Source: Antedon mediterranea (Eukaryota; Echinodermata; Crinoidea; Comatulida; Antedonidae). Taken from it: a stretch of 64,000 bases of DNA. The stretch covers positions 15,230,501 to 15,294,500 of the forward strand of contig NC_092671.1 in NCBI RefSeq assembly GCF_964355755.1, in the 5' to 3' direction. The translations under genes and the position numbers were made by a program. The notes beneath the pieces are model-generated. The model made no database searches, was not told the DNA's origin, and saw nothing but the letters and a program-made list of their open reading frames with translations. Shown one piece after another: positions 1 to 13,356 of this stretch (position 1 is its first letter; every line of letters begins with the position of its first letter).

Positions 1-723
1 TGGTTCTGTAAATTGTGTGTCCATGAAAAAGTAGGGGTTATCATGACTCAACAGAAAAGCCTTGTTGGTTCTATACATGAGTAACAAACTGGTATTGTCG
101 TGAGGTGATTAGCTCAACCATCGTATTAGTTGTACCAATTTTATTGAGATTATTACTAATTGATTATATCAAGGATATCATTTAGATACAAGTTGTGGTA
201 ATAATCATGAATGTTAAGGTTTAAAGAGCTTGAGCTATTGATTCATAATTAAACACTAACCACTATCAATCACCTATAGTAGAACACAGCTCAAACTAAA
301 GGCCATCTTTTGAGTTTTACTTCACCTGGGATACATGGAGTTTTTAATTGGAAGTGTCTTTAGAAGGAGGGGGAGCATGCTATAGCCTAAAAATTACCAT
401 TTTCATTGTAATTTACAAAATTTAGGGATGAACACCTAATATAATTACACATTGTTAGCACTACAGCATGCTGAACCAATAAGAATAAAAGACAGACAGG
501 AAAGTCCCTTTCTCTCAATAACAGAGTGTTATGAAAGTGAAATTATTACTGGCAAGTATCCATGTTAATTTTTTGTTTGTATTACAAAATTAAATTACAA
601 TACACTTACACTTCTTGCCCTCACAAAATTTTGGATGGAAGGGTTGAGAGGGGGCAGGTGTACGTGTAGGCCCTGTGTATCAGGCATTTATTAATAAAAT
701 GTTGAGTTTGCATATGACAAATT
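1..723. other. noncoding AT-rich stretch
   Basis: I see no reading frame with coding character on either strand and no clear repeat. It lies just downstream, on the minus strand, of the possible terminal exon at 724-932. Confidence 0.5.
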
Positions 724-932
724 TTACAGTTGATGATTGAAGGTTATGCGGTATTTGACGATGATCAATCCATCAACACCGATGCAACTTAATATCCCTA
801 CAGTGTATGAATCACCAAAGTTGACAACCCCATCACCTTCAACAACCTCTAAGTGATATTTGGCAGAGTACTCTCCACTGTTTGTTTCCTTTGAGGACCT
901 CGCCTTAACGATCACTACCTCCGTAAATAAAC
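724..932 (-). CDS. possible terminal coding exon, unknown protein
   Basis: On the minus strand an open frame follows a plausible acceptor (TTGTTAAG just above 932) and runs about 69 codons to a TGA at 724. The predicted peptide is well mixed in composition (GLFTEVVIVKARSS..., ...VVNFGDSYTVGILSCIG..., ending ITFNHQL), unlike the AT-driven shadow frames nearby. It has a beta-rich look with alternating hydrophobic residues. I do not recognise the family. No matching upstream exon was found to the right before the synphilin exons, so it may be the end of a gene whose other exons I missed, or a pseudo-exon. Confidence 0.3.
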
Positions 933-1990
933 CTTAACAAGGTAGCATGACATGGCTACATGAGACAGTCGTGGAGCACGAGTTAATTGGAAATCCATCG
1001 GTGTGTACACAGGGTTTTACAGTTCAAGGTCAAAACATATCATCTTGTTCCCACTACCATTGTAGCCTACTCATTGTTTACCGTACCCATCTGATTCATA
1101 TGATTAAGATGTTGATAGGTATCTCTCAATTCCCACGTACAGGTCATGTGACCTTATAGGGTTGTTCGGTAACCACATTTATGATGACTATGACCTGATA
1201 AGTTATTGATGAGTTATAGAGTATAATCTAATTAATAATATTAGTATAGTGATTATCATAAATAATACATTGACAATCTATTGTCAATGTTTTTTTTATC
1301 TGAGCAAACACCCAGCACCATTTCTGTACCTGAACAATACACATAAACGATAAAGAAAAGAATAAGACCTTAAAGTAAGTCTCAATTAAAATTATTAAAG
1401 GTACTTCTTCCTTCCATTTATGAGAATTTATTTATTCCAGTACATAGGCCCGTTGGCATAATATAATAGACTATAACTTTTTTCAAAAGGAAAGTAGACG
1501 TATTTTCCTAAATTTTAAAGTAAAGTTTGCAATCTAAAAGTAGTAAACATAGCTTGTTAATAGAAGGATAAACATGTATGAATCTCAAGGTACTTAAGGA
1601 GCTGTTTTGTCATGATAAAAACCGTGATTACAAACAGATTTAAAGATAACACCATGCACAAGCATGTCAACCACCAAGCTTAATATGCCTTTCATATGAA
1701 ATTCTACATTAGTATCTAGAAAAGAAAAAAAACCTGTTAAATTCATGTATATTCAGAAACCTGTGGCACCGTATTTCAAGATAATTGTAGGTTAAAATCA
1801 ATCATCGGGTTTTTCAATTCAGTTTCGGTTTGTGTACATGCTACAAAGAAACAGCAATTTACACTAGTTTGGGTCACAGAAAATTAGGTTAAACTTGAAT
1901 CTACATGAAACACACTAAAGCAATTTATTTATACAGTCCTACACATTTGTGATTTGGCAAATCTGGATATTACAAATAAATTTATTTATT
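933..1990. other. noncoding stretch with one short perfect hairpin
   Basis: No coding signal is seen. At about 1265-1290 an 11-bp perfect inverted repeat (ACATTGACAAT with ATTGTCAATGT, 2-bp loop) is followed by a run of eight T, a stem-loop/T-run layout. The rest is AT-rich without recognised features. Confidence 0.45.
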
Positions 1991-1992
1991 GC

Positions 1993-2155
1993 TAAAGCTT
2001 GGTTCCCACTAGAACGCAAGTGTTTTAACCAATGACAAGCGAAGTTATAGACAGTTAGCAATCACAAGCGAATAAGCCATCGCTTGTGATTGGTCAATGC
2101 ACTTGCGTTGCGTTACGTCGTTGTGTTGCGTCGCTAGTGGGAACCACGCTTTAGT
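1993..2155. mobile_element. small palindromic MITE
   Basis: The left end reads AAAGCTTGGTTCCCACTAG and the right end CTAGTGGGAACCACGCTTTA. These are terminal inverted repeats with two mismatches, followed inwards by further complementary sequence (CGCAAGTG against CACTTGCG, and AATCACAAGCG against CGCTTGTGATT). A TA lies at both outer ends, consistent with a TA target site. The element is about 155 bp, non-coding and can fold on itself. It is a non-autonomous DNA transposon, possibly Tc1/mariner-like; the superfamily is inferred only from the TA. Confidence 0.7.
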
Positions 2156-5035
2156 ATTTTCTTGCCTACCATTGCATATTGTTAAATTATGGGTACATTT
2201 TGTGTAAACTTAATATTGAAAATATACATAATATGGTACACGTAATGTCTCAAATATACATATTTCTATTAAACTATAAACATGTACTGAATAAAAAAAT
2301 TAGATAATTTATAAAAAATCACGCCTCTCATCTGTTTCATATAAATGTTGACCTCAATAAAAAAAAGTTTGAACTAATTAAATCAACTAATATGTTATGC
2401 TTCATCCAATTTTTATCAACTATATAACTTATGTTATTTTATACTAAAGTCAATTTTCTTTTACAAAATTGTTAAATTTTATATATTATGACAGGCTATG
2501 GGCCTAAAATCTAAACATTTGTGACAAATATTTTATCAAATGGGTAATATTATTCTGAACGATAACACGGAGTCGGGGAAGCGTACAAACCCCGGACAAC
2601 ACCAGGTGCCGATCGTTGCGGTGCGTCTGGGGATATAATAGCATATGTTGTGTCACTAGAATTGCAATAGCGGACAGGTGCTTGCTTCAATTCTACAAGT
2701 CATTGCGATAATCTTCTGACTCACATTCATACAATAAAATTTATGAAAAATTTAATATTGTAGACTTTTATAGTACTAATTTCTATGCTGTAGGAAGCAA
2801 TGAAGTTTAATATAAAATAAACGTAGACCATTTAGTACCGTATGATGTTAAAATTAACCATGGTATAATAGGAGGATACACAATGAAATTCATTTTAAAG
2901 TACAGTACTACAACAATTATCAAATGCAAGATCTGAAATCAGACACATAGTTGTCAATAACTTCTAAAGACTGAAAATTCAGAATAAGGGTAAATTTGAA
3001 TTTTGTTTGTTTTCTAAAACCTGGCTTGTATTTTTAAATAACTTTAAATATGTTCTTATAACTTTTATAATAAAAATATTTTTAAATAGATAAACCTAAA
3101 ATAAAGTTAAAACTTGTAAATATTATAGTTATAAAAGCTTTCCACACTTATATAATTAGTTGTACTATTTCTATTTGCTGGAGAAATACAAACTTAAATC
3201 AGTTTATTTTAAATAATAAAAAGAAATGTTCAGTGTGATCTTCAAAAGACAAGCAGCATGTCTTCAATTATAAGTACTAAATAAAGTGAATTTGTAAAAA
3301 GAATTTATTTAATAGTTGGCAAAAAGGATATGAAGTAATTCCGCATTAGTTTAATGGATTGGGGCAAAGCACTTGGGAGGCAGGGGGAGGATATGATAAA
3401 TTGCAAGGGAGTAATAGCAAGTAGTTATTGAGTGGAGCCATGGGGACGCAAACATAGATAGATATAAGCTAGGTAAAAACGGGATTAGTGAAGAGAATAG
3501 CAATTTGTTATATTGAAAGAAAATAAAGAAAACGATTTCAATGAATGGCATTACATAAATGCAACAGTTTATAACTTGTTATTCCTTGATACAAGCAATT
3601 CAAAATGCTTTTGTAAATTTCTTTTGTTGCGTTTTGAAAAAATGCGTATTAAATTTTGTGGCATACCAAAAAAAAAAGAGAAGAATGAGTAATATTTTAA
3701 TGTAGAAAAAAATTATGAGATCAAACTTTCTGAAAAACAAAGAAATAGAAAATGTACCCTTGGCATTGAGACACTGTACTCCTAATAACCTTTCCCTGTT
3801 GATGAAAAATACCAACAATTTGGGTTCAAGCTCGAAAAACCCATAATTGGTTGTAGAAAACACCAAAAAAAGTCACAAAATCAGGGTACAAACCCCTGTT
3901 ACAAGTCTTCAATATGATCCGATATGACCCAGATACACCTTGAAATTGAAACATTCAATTATTTTTTGTGAATTTAGGTTAAAATGAAACCAGATGAGCT
4001 TAAAACATCACATTTTGACAAGATCATTGCAATAATACCGGTAATTGGAGTCAAATTTGCGTTGATCCTTGTGGTTTGGAGGGCATAATGTGACTAAAAC
4101 ATCAGGAAAGACCCAGCTATTACCCACGTTTTTCTGTTACTAATTTCTCAGATTTGTTTCCATTCATGTTGTTCTAGGTATAAAATGTTCTAAATAAAAG
4201 AGTACTGAATGCTTGTTTTTTTTTGTCTCACTATTCAACTAGATTCCTAAAAATGCACATACTTGGGATGGTCCAGAAATGTCTGCTTTTCCAATGTATT
4301 GTTATTATTTATCATCATACTTTATACCACTGCCACTGATTACTTACAGTATATGAATATCTTTTAAATATATCACTTCAAATTTTAATTTTATGCAAGT
4401 AACAATCATTATATTACATTTATTATAGGCTTTTCAATATCCATTTGATAAAACTAAAATTCAAAATACAGTATTTACGTATAGAATGATATATCATTTT
4501 ACACATAAGAGTCAATACATTTCTACATATACATTGAATCTGGATAGAGTTCACTATACGGGAAGTAGTTTGTGAGTCAGTCAAACATATTACAGTACAC
4601 AACACAGAAAGAAGTTGATATCCCTACGGTATGGTGGGCCTAGAAAAAAAACATATTACTACCGACAATTGTTGGTCAGGTTTGTATGAAGAAGTCAGGC
4701 CTTGAAAATATGATTTAACATAGGTTTATATATATGAAGATGAGTTTCTTAAAACTAATAGCAGTGATGCGAACAGTGGTCCGGAGCAGATATTTATATT
4801 AGGCATACAAAACAAAGAAACAAACAGAGCCAAATAAGGACAAGTAGTGTATTAGCATAAATCAATTTGCTGTGAGATGACCAATTGTGTAAAATATAAG
4901 ATGAAAAGAGAAGATAAGATGGAAGAGCCTAAAATCCACGTGAAAATTTGCATTTTTTAAGTTATATAGTAGTATAGTAATTTTATTAAGTTGCATACAT
5001 TATGTCTTGATCATAATATAATGCTTAGTTATCTG
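2156..5035. other. noncoding stretch
   Basis: No supported gene. A short GC-richer patch at about 2565-2635 is open in one minus-strand frame behind a possible acceptor, but it lacks a clear donor and matches no family I recognise. Other frames up to about 88 codons look like AT-rich chance openings. Confidence 0.45.
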
Positions 5036-5390
5036 GGAAAATGCACAATGGATTATAATAAAACTTTAAATAACTGTTAAAAAAGTGAGTGAGGATAGAG
5101 GCCTTTTCTCTATTTGGTTCTAAACCAAAAATCATGTTTTCTTCAAACTCTACACGAATCACCTACCATGTCTAATCTTCACCAATCAGATTAAAGTATT
5201 GGGCAATATTGATCAATGATAGTAATGAAATTGCACAACAGCTTATAATAAAACTTTAAATAACTGTTTAAAAGTGAGTGAGAATCATGTTTTCTTCAAA
5301 CTCTCCACACGAATCACTTAGGTCTAATCTTCACCAATCAGATTAAAGTATTAGGCAATATTGATCAATAATAACAATGTATGGCATTTG
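5036..5390. repeat. tandem direct duplication, unit about 160-190 bp
   Basis: Two adjacent copies share the blocks TTATAATAAAACTTTAAATA, AAAGTGAGTGAG, AATCATGTTTTCTTCAAACT, CTAATCTTCACCAATCAGAT and TTAAAGTATT(G/A)GGCAATA. Copy 1 starts near 5040 and copy 2 near 5230. Copy 1 carries about 30 extra bases (GGCCTTTTCTCTATTTGG region) that copy 2 lacks. Non-coding. Confidence 0.8.
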
Positions 5391-5464
5391 TTGTTTTCAT
5401 CAGGTGCATTAATCTATCATGTACATCAGTATCAACAATCATTAATGAATTAGCTATACTTGAT

Positions 5465-5762
5465 CAATTCTAGCAATGAGCCAGCTAAACAACAATGAAA
5501 AAGACATGTTGGGCCTAGATAAAAAGACCTTTCAGCAATAAGCTCATGAGCTCCCTGTGGAAAAGATAATGTGAGCCTAGAAATATGAACTTGGAAAGCT
5601 ATGGACTGGCGGAATCCCAATGGACAAGTCAATGTGAGTTTACAAAATGAGGATTTACATTTCCAGCTGGGTCCCAAATGGAAACCACACTGTGGACCTA
5701 GAAAGTGTGGACTTGTATTCTAACCATCTGGCTCCCAATAGACAAGGCCTACATCCCTATTG
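5465..5762. repeat. degenerate minisatellite, unit about 58-66 bp, about five units
   Basis: The stretch is built of diverged units of the pattern 'agctggctcccaatggacaag ... tgtgggcctagaaaatgtggacttg'. Successive units begin near 5470, 5525, 5590, 5655 and 5715. It lies close to the duplicated segment at 5036-5390. A 75-codon minus-strand opening here is a by-product of the repeat. Confidence 0.65.
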
Positions 5763-8700
5763 ATAAAATCTGCCAACTTTTCACAGATTCTACAGTTTTA
5801 GTTTATTATAACGTTTAATTCATCACTATATAAACCTTCAATCTTGTTGGCTATCAATCACAGTCACTGGACTTGAGCCAACACGTCAAGACATGTTAAA
5901 GGAAATGTTTAAAACAATTTAAACATAACTGTACATGTAATATTAAATTAGAAATATGATGTTATATTACTTGCCTAAAAATGAACCTAAATCTGGTTAG
6001 ATTTTTAGCCGTTACTTTCCTAAGATGCATTATACAATGTGAGTAAAAAAAGGATATAATTTGATTATCGTTTTAATATGTAGAAGTTCAAACATCTACT
6101 TTTAATCCAATTAACTGTATTAGAACCCCTTAAGAGGTTGGCCATGGTATTAAAACATCATCATTTCATCTTGTTTATTTCTTGATTTTTGTTTAAAATG
6201 TTGTTTGCAAAAGTGTTTGTTACATTCTGTATTAACCCCTTGTTTTTTAGGATTTTCACTGGGGGTACAGTACATTAATCCTACCCATATACCATCTATT
6301 TCAATATTAGTGAAATGCATTTGAATAATAAAACGAAAATAAACGCTTTTACTATTAGATAAATATATGCCATTGATATCTAAAATACGAGTATTGACCA
6401 ACTTGATTGAAAGGGCTGTGATGATTAACAGTAAAAAGGTCTGGAGCTACAGATTGCATTACCTCTGCTGTATTGAAAGAGTTAAAACAGACTAGACATC
6501 GATATTGGTAGAGGTCAGGATGGGGAGGGAGACAGGAAGGAGATTAATAATGGTATCTTGTATACTATGTGTGAAAACACTGCTCAAACAACACACTCAA
6601 GATTAGTCTATAAGTTTGCGGTCACATGTGATTATTCTATATGTCCGTGTTGATAAACGTTAACTGTATGGATACCTTTATTAGAAACTAAGCTAGTGTG
6701 CTGTTAAACTTATTGACCAGACAGAAAACGTTTGGTTTTAATTTATGAAAATTATGGCTATATAGTATCCATATGTTGACAACATTGAGACAATAACGTT
6801 TTAATATCTAAAATTATGACCAATTAAGAATAGGTCAGGTTTAAAGGATATTTTTGAAATGTCTCCCTAAACCAAAACAAAATATCTACATTCACATAAT
6901 TGGTTAAACATAGATGTATTGTTTTGTTAATATTAATTACAACTACAAAAATATAATAATTAATTATATCTCAACTGTAGGTTGTAACAGTATATATTTT
7001 ATTTGTATCACCAACTGAATGACTCCTTTCAAGGATTAATAATAACAATTTATCAAGCTCGGTTTAAAGGGTCTTCATGCCAAAATGTTGGTGGTTTCAT
7101 AATGGTTTGTCATTTTACAGGCATCAAGGTTGTGTTCCTTTGAACAGCTGTGGTCCCATGTTTAAGATCGAAATGTATGTCCTACTCTACCTTCATAACA
7201 TACTCATGTGGGAGTTAGACCAGGTTATTGACCACTTTGAATGACCATTTCCATGCATCTTAACATTTGTTATTTGTGTATATCATTGCATATCAAATGC
7301 TATTGGAAGGGATAGTTGAAATATTAAGTGATAGAAAACAAAAGTTTACTTATAGTTTAAATTGTTGCATTATATTATATATTGTCCCTCAGAAAAAATA
7401 ATTGTTTACATTTTTTTTAATGCTAATTTAATGTCACATAATAGTTATTAACTTTGACCAAAAAGTGTAAAAAAAAAATGATTTTACCTGAAAAAAACTG
7501 TAATTTAAAGGAAAAAATAGTCAAATTGGATGTCAGCCAATGGGTTTTTGGTTAAATTTAACCGTTTATTTTATTATTTTATAAGTGACTAACTGTGTTA
7601 AAACTACAAAATGGCCTATTCAAAGTCTGATTTTATTAATTTTCATTTTTCATGTTTTAGGGAACAATACATCTTTAATTCATCTATTTTTAAAAATTCA
7701 TATTCAAATCAAGAGATGCAATTTTCAAAAAACAAAAACTTGTGGGGGTCAAAATACATTAAATAACTAGCAATGTTACCCGTCCCATAGCAGTTTTAAA
7801 TGTAGTAAAACCTTCATTTGAAAATTTCAGTCATTTTCTCATGTGAATGGATGCATCCAATAACCAAACTTTACATGTACGAATGTTTTGCATACTTTAT
7901 ACCATACAATTATCATTACCAATGTTGGTTTTAACACTGAAAATAATGGGATCATTTGTATGCAAATGAGAAGACCACGTGCAGTTTATAATACAATCGT
8001 GTCAACATGTCTCATATCCTCTGTTTAATTTACAAAGTTAAATTAATTTCCCTGTAATGACCATCACAAACTTCGCTTCACCTTAGGTGTTGATGGTTTT
8101 TAACTTTCACCACGGTAAGTGGCAAAATATTTTTTCGTGACACATTCTTACGACAGCTCATATTATTAAAAATACAGCATGATTAAGCAACCAATTTCAG
8201 CCATTGTGATTGGTGTAAAAGTTCAAAGATTTGTTTTACAGATTGTCATGGTAAAAAAAATACCAGAAAAATAGTTAATTGAAAGCTAAACATGGGATTA
8301 TAAATAATAACAATAAATAGAAATACAGTAATGTTGTTTTATAATGAATATGCATTTATATGTTTAAAAAAAACAGAAAAAATGTTCAGTATACTATGAA
8401 TTTAAATGGGAAAAAAATGTATGGAACACTACTACCTTTTAGATAAATGGCACTATAATAAAGATGCTGACTATGGATTAGGTGGGACGTTTTTCACAAA
8501 AATTTAAAACAATGGTGGCACTAGGATTTGTCTAAAATGAAAGGCAAAAAATTAATAAACTCTAAATAATCTTCCGAACGAATGTGCAATACTGGGGGTA
8601 CAGCAAAAGAAGCTGTAATGACATCATAAGACCGGATGTAACGTTACATACACATCAATAACCTCGCTACCAAATACGGCTATACGGTACCATTTTCGAG

Positions 8701-11330
8701 ATGTGATATGGCTGCATCCGTTTTGAAATTAAAAATTCCGGCTCTATAGCTTTGAGGACATGTCCCTGTAGTATATTCATGCCAAATCCCAGATTTATTA
8801 CTACAACGAATAAGAGAGGAGTAGTACTTTATTAATCGCACTTTTTACTCAATAGTGTCCAGATGGAAGAGAAGATGAGAGAGTCCTAGTAAAAACTACC
8901 TATACCTACATTGAATGAATATTCATAAATCTACATTAACCAATTTTTTTTAAATATGGAATTCTGAAAAAATAAAGGCGTAGAGTTTGAAATGTAGAAT
9001 AAGTTGAAAATTTGATCAAACACCTCAAGTACACCTGACGTGTCCTCCGTGACCCCATATTACTAAGTTGTTCCGGTTTGATCAAATCATATGTAAGTCC
9101 CTTGTGAGTCACACATGCATAAACACTTCATCTATCATCTTCATTTTGTTGCAAACAAGACAGACACAGTCTAAGTTTTGTTTTTAAAATCACAAAATGT
9201 TACATGATTCATAATGCACATGATTATAAAAAAAATAATGGTTAATTTTCATAATTGTATTCATACCTGTTATAGACAATAACATTGGAGATGATTTAGT
9301 TTATAATGAGTTTTTAATGATGATTATAATATTGACAAAGATAATGACGATAACAATTATTATTTTGAATTAAAAATAAAACCTTGTTCACACCGTCTAG
9401 AAAAACTATGATGTTAATACACACACTGGGTGTCACCACATGCGTTTTATATATTTTTCCAGGCGATGTGAAAAGGGTAAAATATATGTCATAAGACAAT
9501 ATAAAAAAATACAGTGTAGGTTTAATTAATATAAATTAATTTATTTTTGATGATTTTGGTTAGATTATCTAAATCAAATATTTAGTTTGTTTCCTTCTGG
9601 GTAATATCTGTCCTTAGTCATAATCTGATTTTGCTACGAAATTGGTCAACATGACACTGCAATTGCCTATCTTAACCACTGACCTCCCCTATCCCCTATG
9701 TTTAGTTTTACTGCTGTATATCTAACTCATGCTTAAATGTTGAAAAGCTGCTGCTAGAAATATTGTATGTATATGTATTAATTTGTCCAGCTGTGTATTG
9801 TGACAATCACTAGTCCCTTTGCATCAGCTTTAGTTGACAGTTTTGTTTAACACCAGCCCGATTCAGGGACTGCAACCTGCGAGCAATTCACCTCTTGTCA
9901 ATATAACATTAAACAGATACCAGCCTAGCCATTCCTGTCACGTCATAAATCTAACACATTATTTCGATATCTTCCAATGAGATAAACGCTGTGAATATGA
10001 GTAAGTCTCCCTCGTTAAATCCCTTAGATCTTTTACTCCCTAGACGTACTAACGTCATTTCCTTCGCAGAATGTTTTTGGACAGCATTCTATGTGACTGC
10101 AGCAAACCGGCGATTCCCAGTGCGGCGATCATGACTTAGATACATCTATGCTGTATAATACGGACAATTGCTTCAATTACACTATCACAAACAAATGATC
10201 ACAACCAGGTTTAGTATAGATAGGCTTTATTAGGTATCACACGCATAGACTTTGAATTGTTATGTCGGACATGTGCTTTTCACTCTTGATTAAGTCTCTC
10301 GAGCAACACTCAAATAATATTTCATCTGACAACTACCGCCAGCACATTTTATTTCCATCAAATTACTCAAGAACCTATAAACTAGATGGCTAAACATAGA
10401 CCATGGTATGAAAATATTATTTTATTTTTAGATAGGTACTATAAATGTATACACACCTGGACTTGTTGTATGTCAACGTGTATTAAACTTGGCATACACA
10501 ATGTAAATATATTAATTATTAATAGACAAACTGTCAATATTTTTAACATAATACAATGTATTTGTAAGTAAAGGAAGTCCAGGGTCAAGGAAATTCAGCA
10601 TACAGACTTTCGTAGCCAGGTAATTTAATGATAAAAATATATAATTAAAACACCATGTGGAAAAATTTATATCTTTGTATGTCCCAAAATACTATATTTA
10701 TGTATTTAATTAGAAGAAATTAGTTTAGAAATAGTTTATTTGTTTTTAAATTTAATTTTGAAGTACAATAGTTTCATGATAACCCTACAGTAATCATTAA
10801 ATGTTGTCTTGAAAATACTAATAGGAAAAAGTTATTGAATAGAAAGTAGGTTACACAATCGAAAAAAAATATAGACAGAAAGTTTTTCAAAAGAAGGTAT
10901 AAGAATAAGGAGTGGATTATGATAAAAAGTCGAGTGCCAGCTCCTTTAGTTTTGACGCAGTACCAGGAAATCTGTGTACGATGAGAGAATCTTCAGAGGA
11001 CAAAGCAAATAGGTGCCTCTAACATACTGAGTCTCTAAAGACATTGGGATTAAGGTGTTAACATACTGTTTCCTGGTTAATGATACCTATGAATCTGTAC
11101 AGGAAACTCAGTAGGCTTACTATTGAAACATACATCCGTGACCTTATTGCAACAACCCTGACTATAGAGGGCAGTAAATGCACAACGCTGTCTTCTTTAG
11201 CTAAACTAATAATTACATTATAAGTGAGTCATCCAATCCAACAAATGGATTATGTTGATTCAAAATCAGATAACTTCAATTAAAGATTTCCTTTAAAAAG
11301 TTTAGAATCTTCTTCGCATGAAGAAGTTCT
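5763..11330. other. long noncoding AT-rich stretch
   Basis: No exon with both convincing splice signals and coding character was found. It would fall inside or beyond the 3' part of the synphilin gene, but I could not find the missing ankyrin/coiled-coil exons here. One dispersed repeat (about 7595-7750) matches a copy near 61,570. Confidence 0.45.
7590..7750. repeat. dispersed repeat, copy 1 (partner near 61,570)
   Basis: Blocks such as CTGATTTTATTAAT, TTCATTTTTCATGTTTT and 'ACATC..TAATT..T..A..TTTTTAAAAA' recur at about 61,570-61,670 in the same orientation. It is non-coding and the ends are not defined. Confidence 0.55.
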
Positions 11331-11334
11331 ATAA

Positions 11335-11965
11335 TTTTACTTAGAACTGGTAAATTGGGAAATTAAACTTTTACAATAATGAAAAGTTTGTAATGTGTAC
11401 GATGTTCTTTTTTTTTTTTTTTTAATTCAGTATATTACACAGAGGCGCCTTACAAGATGGAACCATCTTAGCTTCAAGGCGCCTCAGATTAACAAATACA
11501 ACATTTTAAAACAACTAACAGAAACATCAATTAAATCTTCCAGAATTAACAAGAAATTTACATAATAAAATAATAATTTTTAAAATTGTCAATGAATTTG
11601 AAATGAAATTGAAAAAGTGCGAATTTCAAGATAGGACACTTACTACTTAGAACTGGTATTGGTAAATAACCTTTTATAATTAATCATATAAAATACATTC
11701 TCAATTATGCAAATAATGGATATTTTTTACAATTTTCAAATAATTTGTCATGTATTACGTGAACTAAAAGAGTGTGAAGTTCAAGATATAACACAATACT
11801 ACTTAGAACTGGTATTGGTAAAGTAAACTTTTACAATTTGTAATCATACAAAATTCACTATTATGCAAAGTTTAAAATGTAGACGACATTTTTAAACAAA
11901 TAATTTGTTGATTTATTTACGTGAACTGAAAGAGTGCGAATTTGAAAATAGGAAATCAGAGCTTC
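11335..11965. repeat. degenerate tandem repeat, unit about 165 bp
   Basis: The phrase TACTTAGAACTGGTA recurs at about 11,338, 11,643 and 11,808, and the companion phrases GTGAACT(A/G)AAAGAGTG(C/T)GAA and TTTTACAAT recur with it. The first unit is expanded by the retroposon end at 11,407-11,520. The units are strongly diverged. Confidence 0.65.
11407..11520 (-). mobile_element. 3' end of a poly-A retroposon with nested hairpins
   Basis: Read on the minus strand the segment ends in an A-run (T-run at 11,407-11,423). Just before it, 11,442-11,485 folds into GAGGCGCCTT/AAGGCGCCTC with an inner AAGATGG/CCATCTT stem. A structured 3' end followed by poly-A is typical of non-LTR retrotransposon tails or the SINEs that copy them. 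No coding part is attached. Confidence 0.55.
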
Positions 11966-13080
11966 GTTTCAAATTACAGTGAAAGCGAGGCTTAAAGAAG
12001 GTGTTAAATGATGAAATGTCCCAGTTTGCCAAACAGGACTTTAATATTGAACCCCGCCTATTTGAATCTAGGTTAAAGTATAAATTTAGAAGATAAATAA
12101 ATAAACTCTCAATAACTTAAATTCCAAAGGGACGTCCTTACCCAGAAGTATGACACTGCTAATTATAATCATCACATGATTTTTTTAAATGTAAACTTGT
12201 AAAAAAAACACTTTAATTAGAAGAAATCAGTGCCACTCTCGTGTGTTTATTAATTTCATTTTGACATAGTTTCATGATAAACAGCGTAAACATTGTCATT
12301 GTTTTCCTTTGTAATTTAATTTTTTAAATTGAGATCCAGTTTACTGTTACCAATACTTTTTACTCAATAATTAGTTATTTTATTAGTTTGTATGTAAAAA
12401 TGCACCTTCTATCAGGGTTGTATCACTAAACAGGTATTAAACAATTCCAGAATTGTGTAAATAAATCATGAATACACTTTGCTGAATTACCTGAATTACC
12501 ACTATATTGAATATGTGGAATACAAGAAAAAATATGAAATATCTTGAATATAAATGTATATCACAAATATTATCGTCCACAAGATGGCTATTTCTATTCC
12601 GATAGACAGATCCAGAAGAAAAACCACTACATGTCACTCAAACAAACTATACTAAAAATAGATTTGCTTTATGTGTTTCAAACAATATATTTAGCAAATC
12701 AAAATAAATTATCAAAGGACAAAGCAAAGCTGAGTGAGCTTGTCTAACAGAAAAGTAGGCCAGTTAAAAGACTTCTCAGAAAAAAAAACAAGAACAAAAG
12801 AAAAAAAGTGCAACACATAAGGTGTCTATGTGCTTGCAAGCAGGCAGGCAGAGTGAATCCAAACTCAAATTGAAGGTTTTAAAAAAGTTACAAATGAGTC
12901 ACAGGGCAAAATATATACAACCTACAAAGTTGAATAACAATCCATTAAGAAAACATTAGTTTCCATAGGTCATTTTGTATGCTGTTTGTGATTCCTTATT
13001 AAGAAATTTAAATACAGTATTTACAAATTTCCATATACCCAACTGTAAATGTAAACGATTGCGCATAGGTGTGGAAAACA
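11966..13080. other. noncoding stretch
   Basis: AT-rich sequence with no coding signal. Small openings on both strands at 12,437-12,747 overlap each other and look like chance frames. Confidence 0.45.
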
Positions 13081-13084
13081 CATA

Positions 13085-13356
13085 CCACAACTTTCTTCTT
13101 CTTTAAGGATTCCTTTGTGTCGAATGCTGCCACCAAATGGTGTCCGTTCGTTTGTCCACGTCGACAGGGAATGCATGGACTAGTACACCGGGGCACCCCT
13201 TAATCTTCCGAAAGATGTGTACAACCTCCAGTTTTAAATCGTTATCTAAGAAGACTTTTCTATCAGCAGAACAATGGTCGAGGAGTGCCTTGAACCTGTG
13301 CCGATTGTATAGCTATTGTTTGCGGCGCCCTTGACTTAACCGCTCGGCCACTCGAC
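13085..13356 (-). mobile_element. tRNA-derived SINE or tRNA pseudogene plus body
   Basis: On the minus strand the element starts at 13,356 with GTCGAGTGGCCGAGCGGTTA, which carries a box-A-like TGGCCGAGCGG. About 60 nt later comes a box-B-like GGTTCAAGGC, then CTCGAC, which pairs with the 5' GTCGAG. This 80-nt head resembles a tRNA-Ser/Leu fold, but the anticodon arm is not intact. About 190 nt of unrelated body follows. It lies 3' of synphilin exon 6, in its intron. Confidence 0.55.

Noticed and set aside
1265-1290. Rho-independent-type terminator (hairpin plus T-run)
   Set aside because: The window is eukaryotic; the hairpin is probably coincidental and is noted only within the noncoding stretch.
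3351-3866. Two minus-strand frames of 66 and 88 codons
   Set aside because: Phe/Leu/Ile-rich translations of A/T-rich sequence; no initiation or splice context.
13008-13334. Openings on both strands read as an exon
   Set aside because: The segment is explained by the tRNA-derived SINE; the next synphilin ankyrin sequence is not encoded here.
13275-13356. A functional tRNA-Ser or tRNA-Leu gene
   Set aside because: Acceptor stem and boxes A and B are present, but no intact anticodon arm or variable arm could be folded, and extra SINE body follows.
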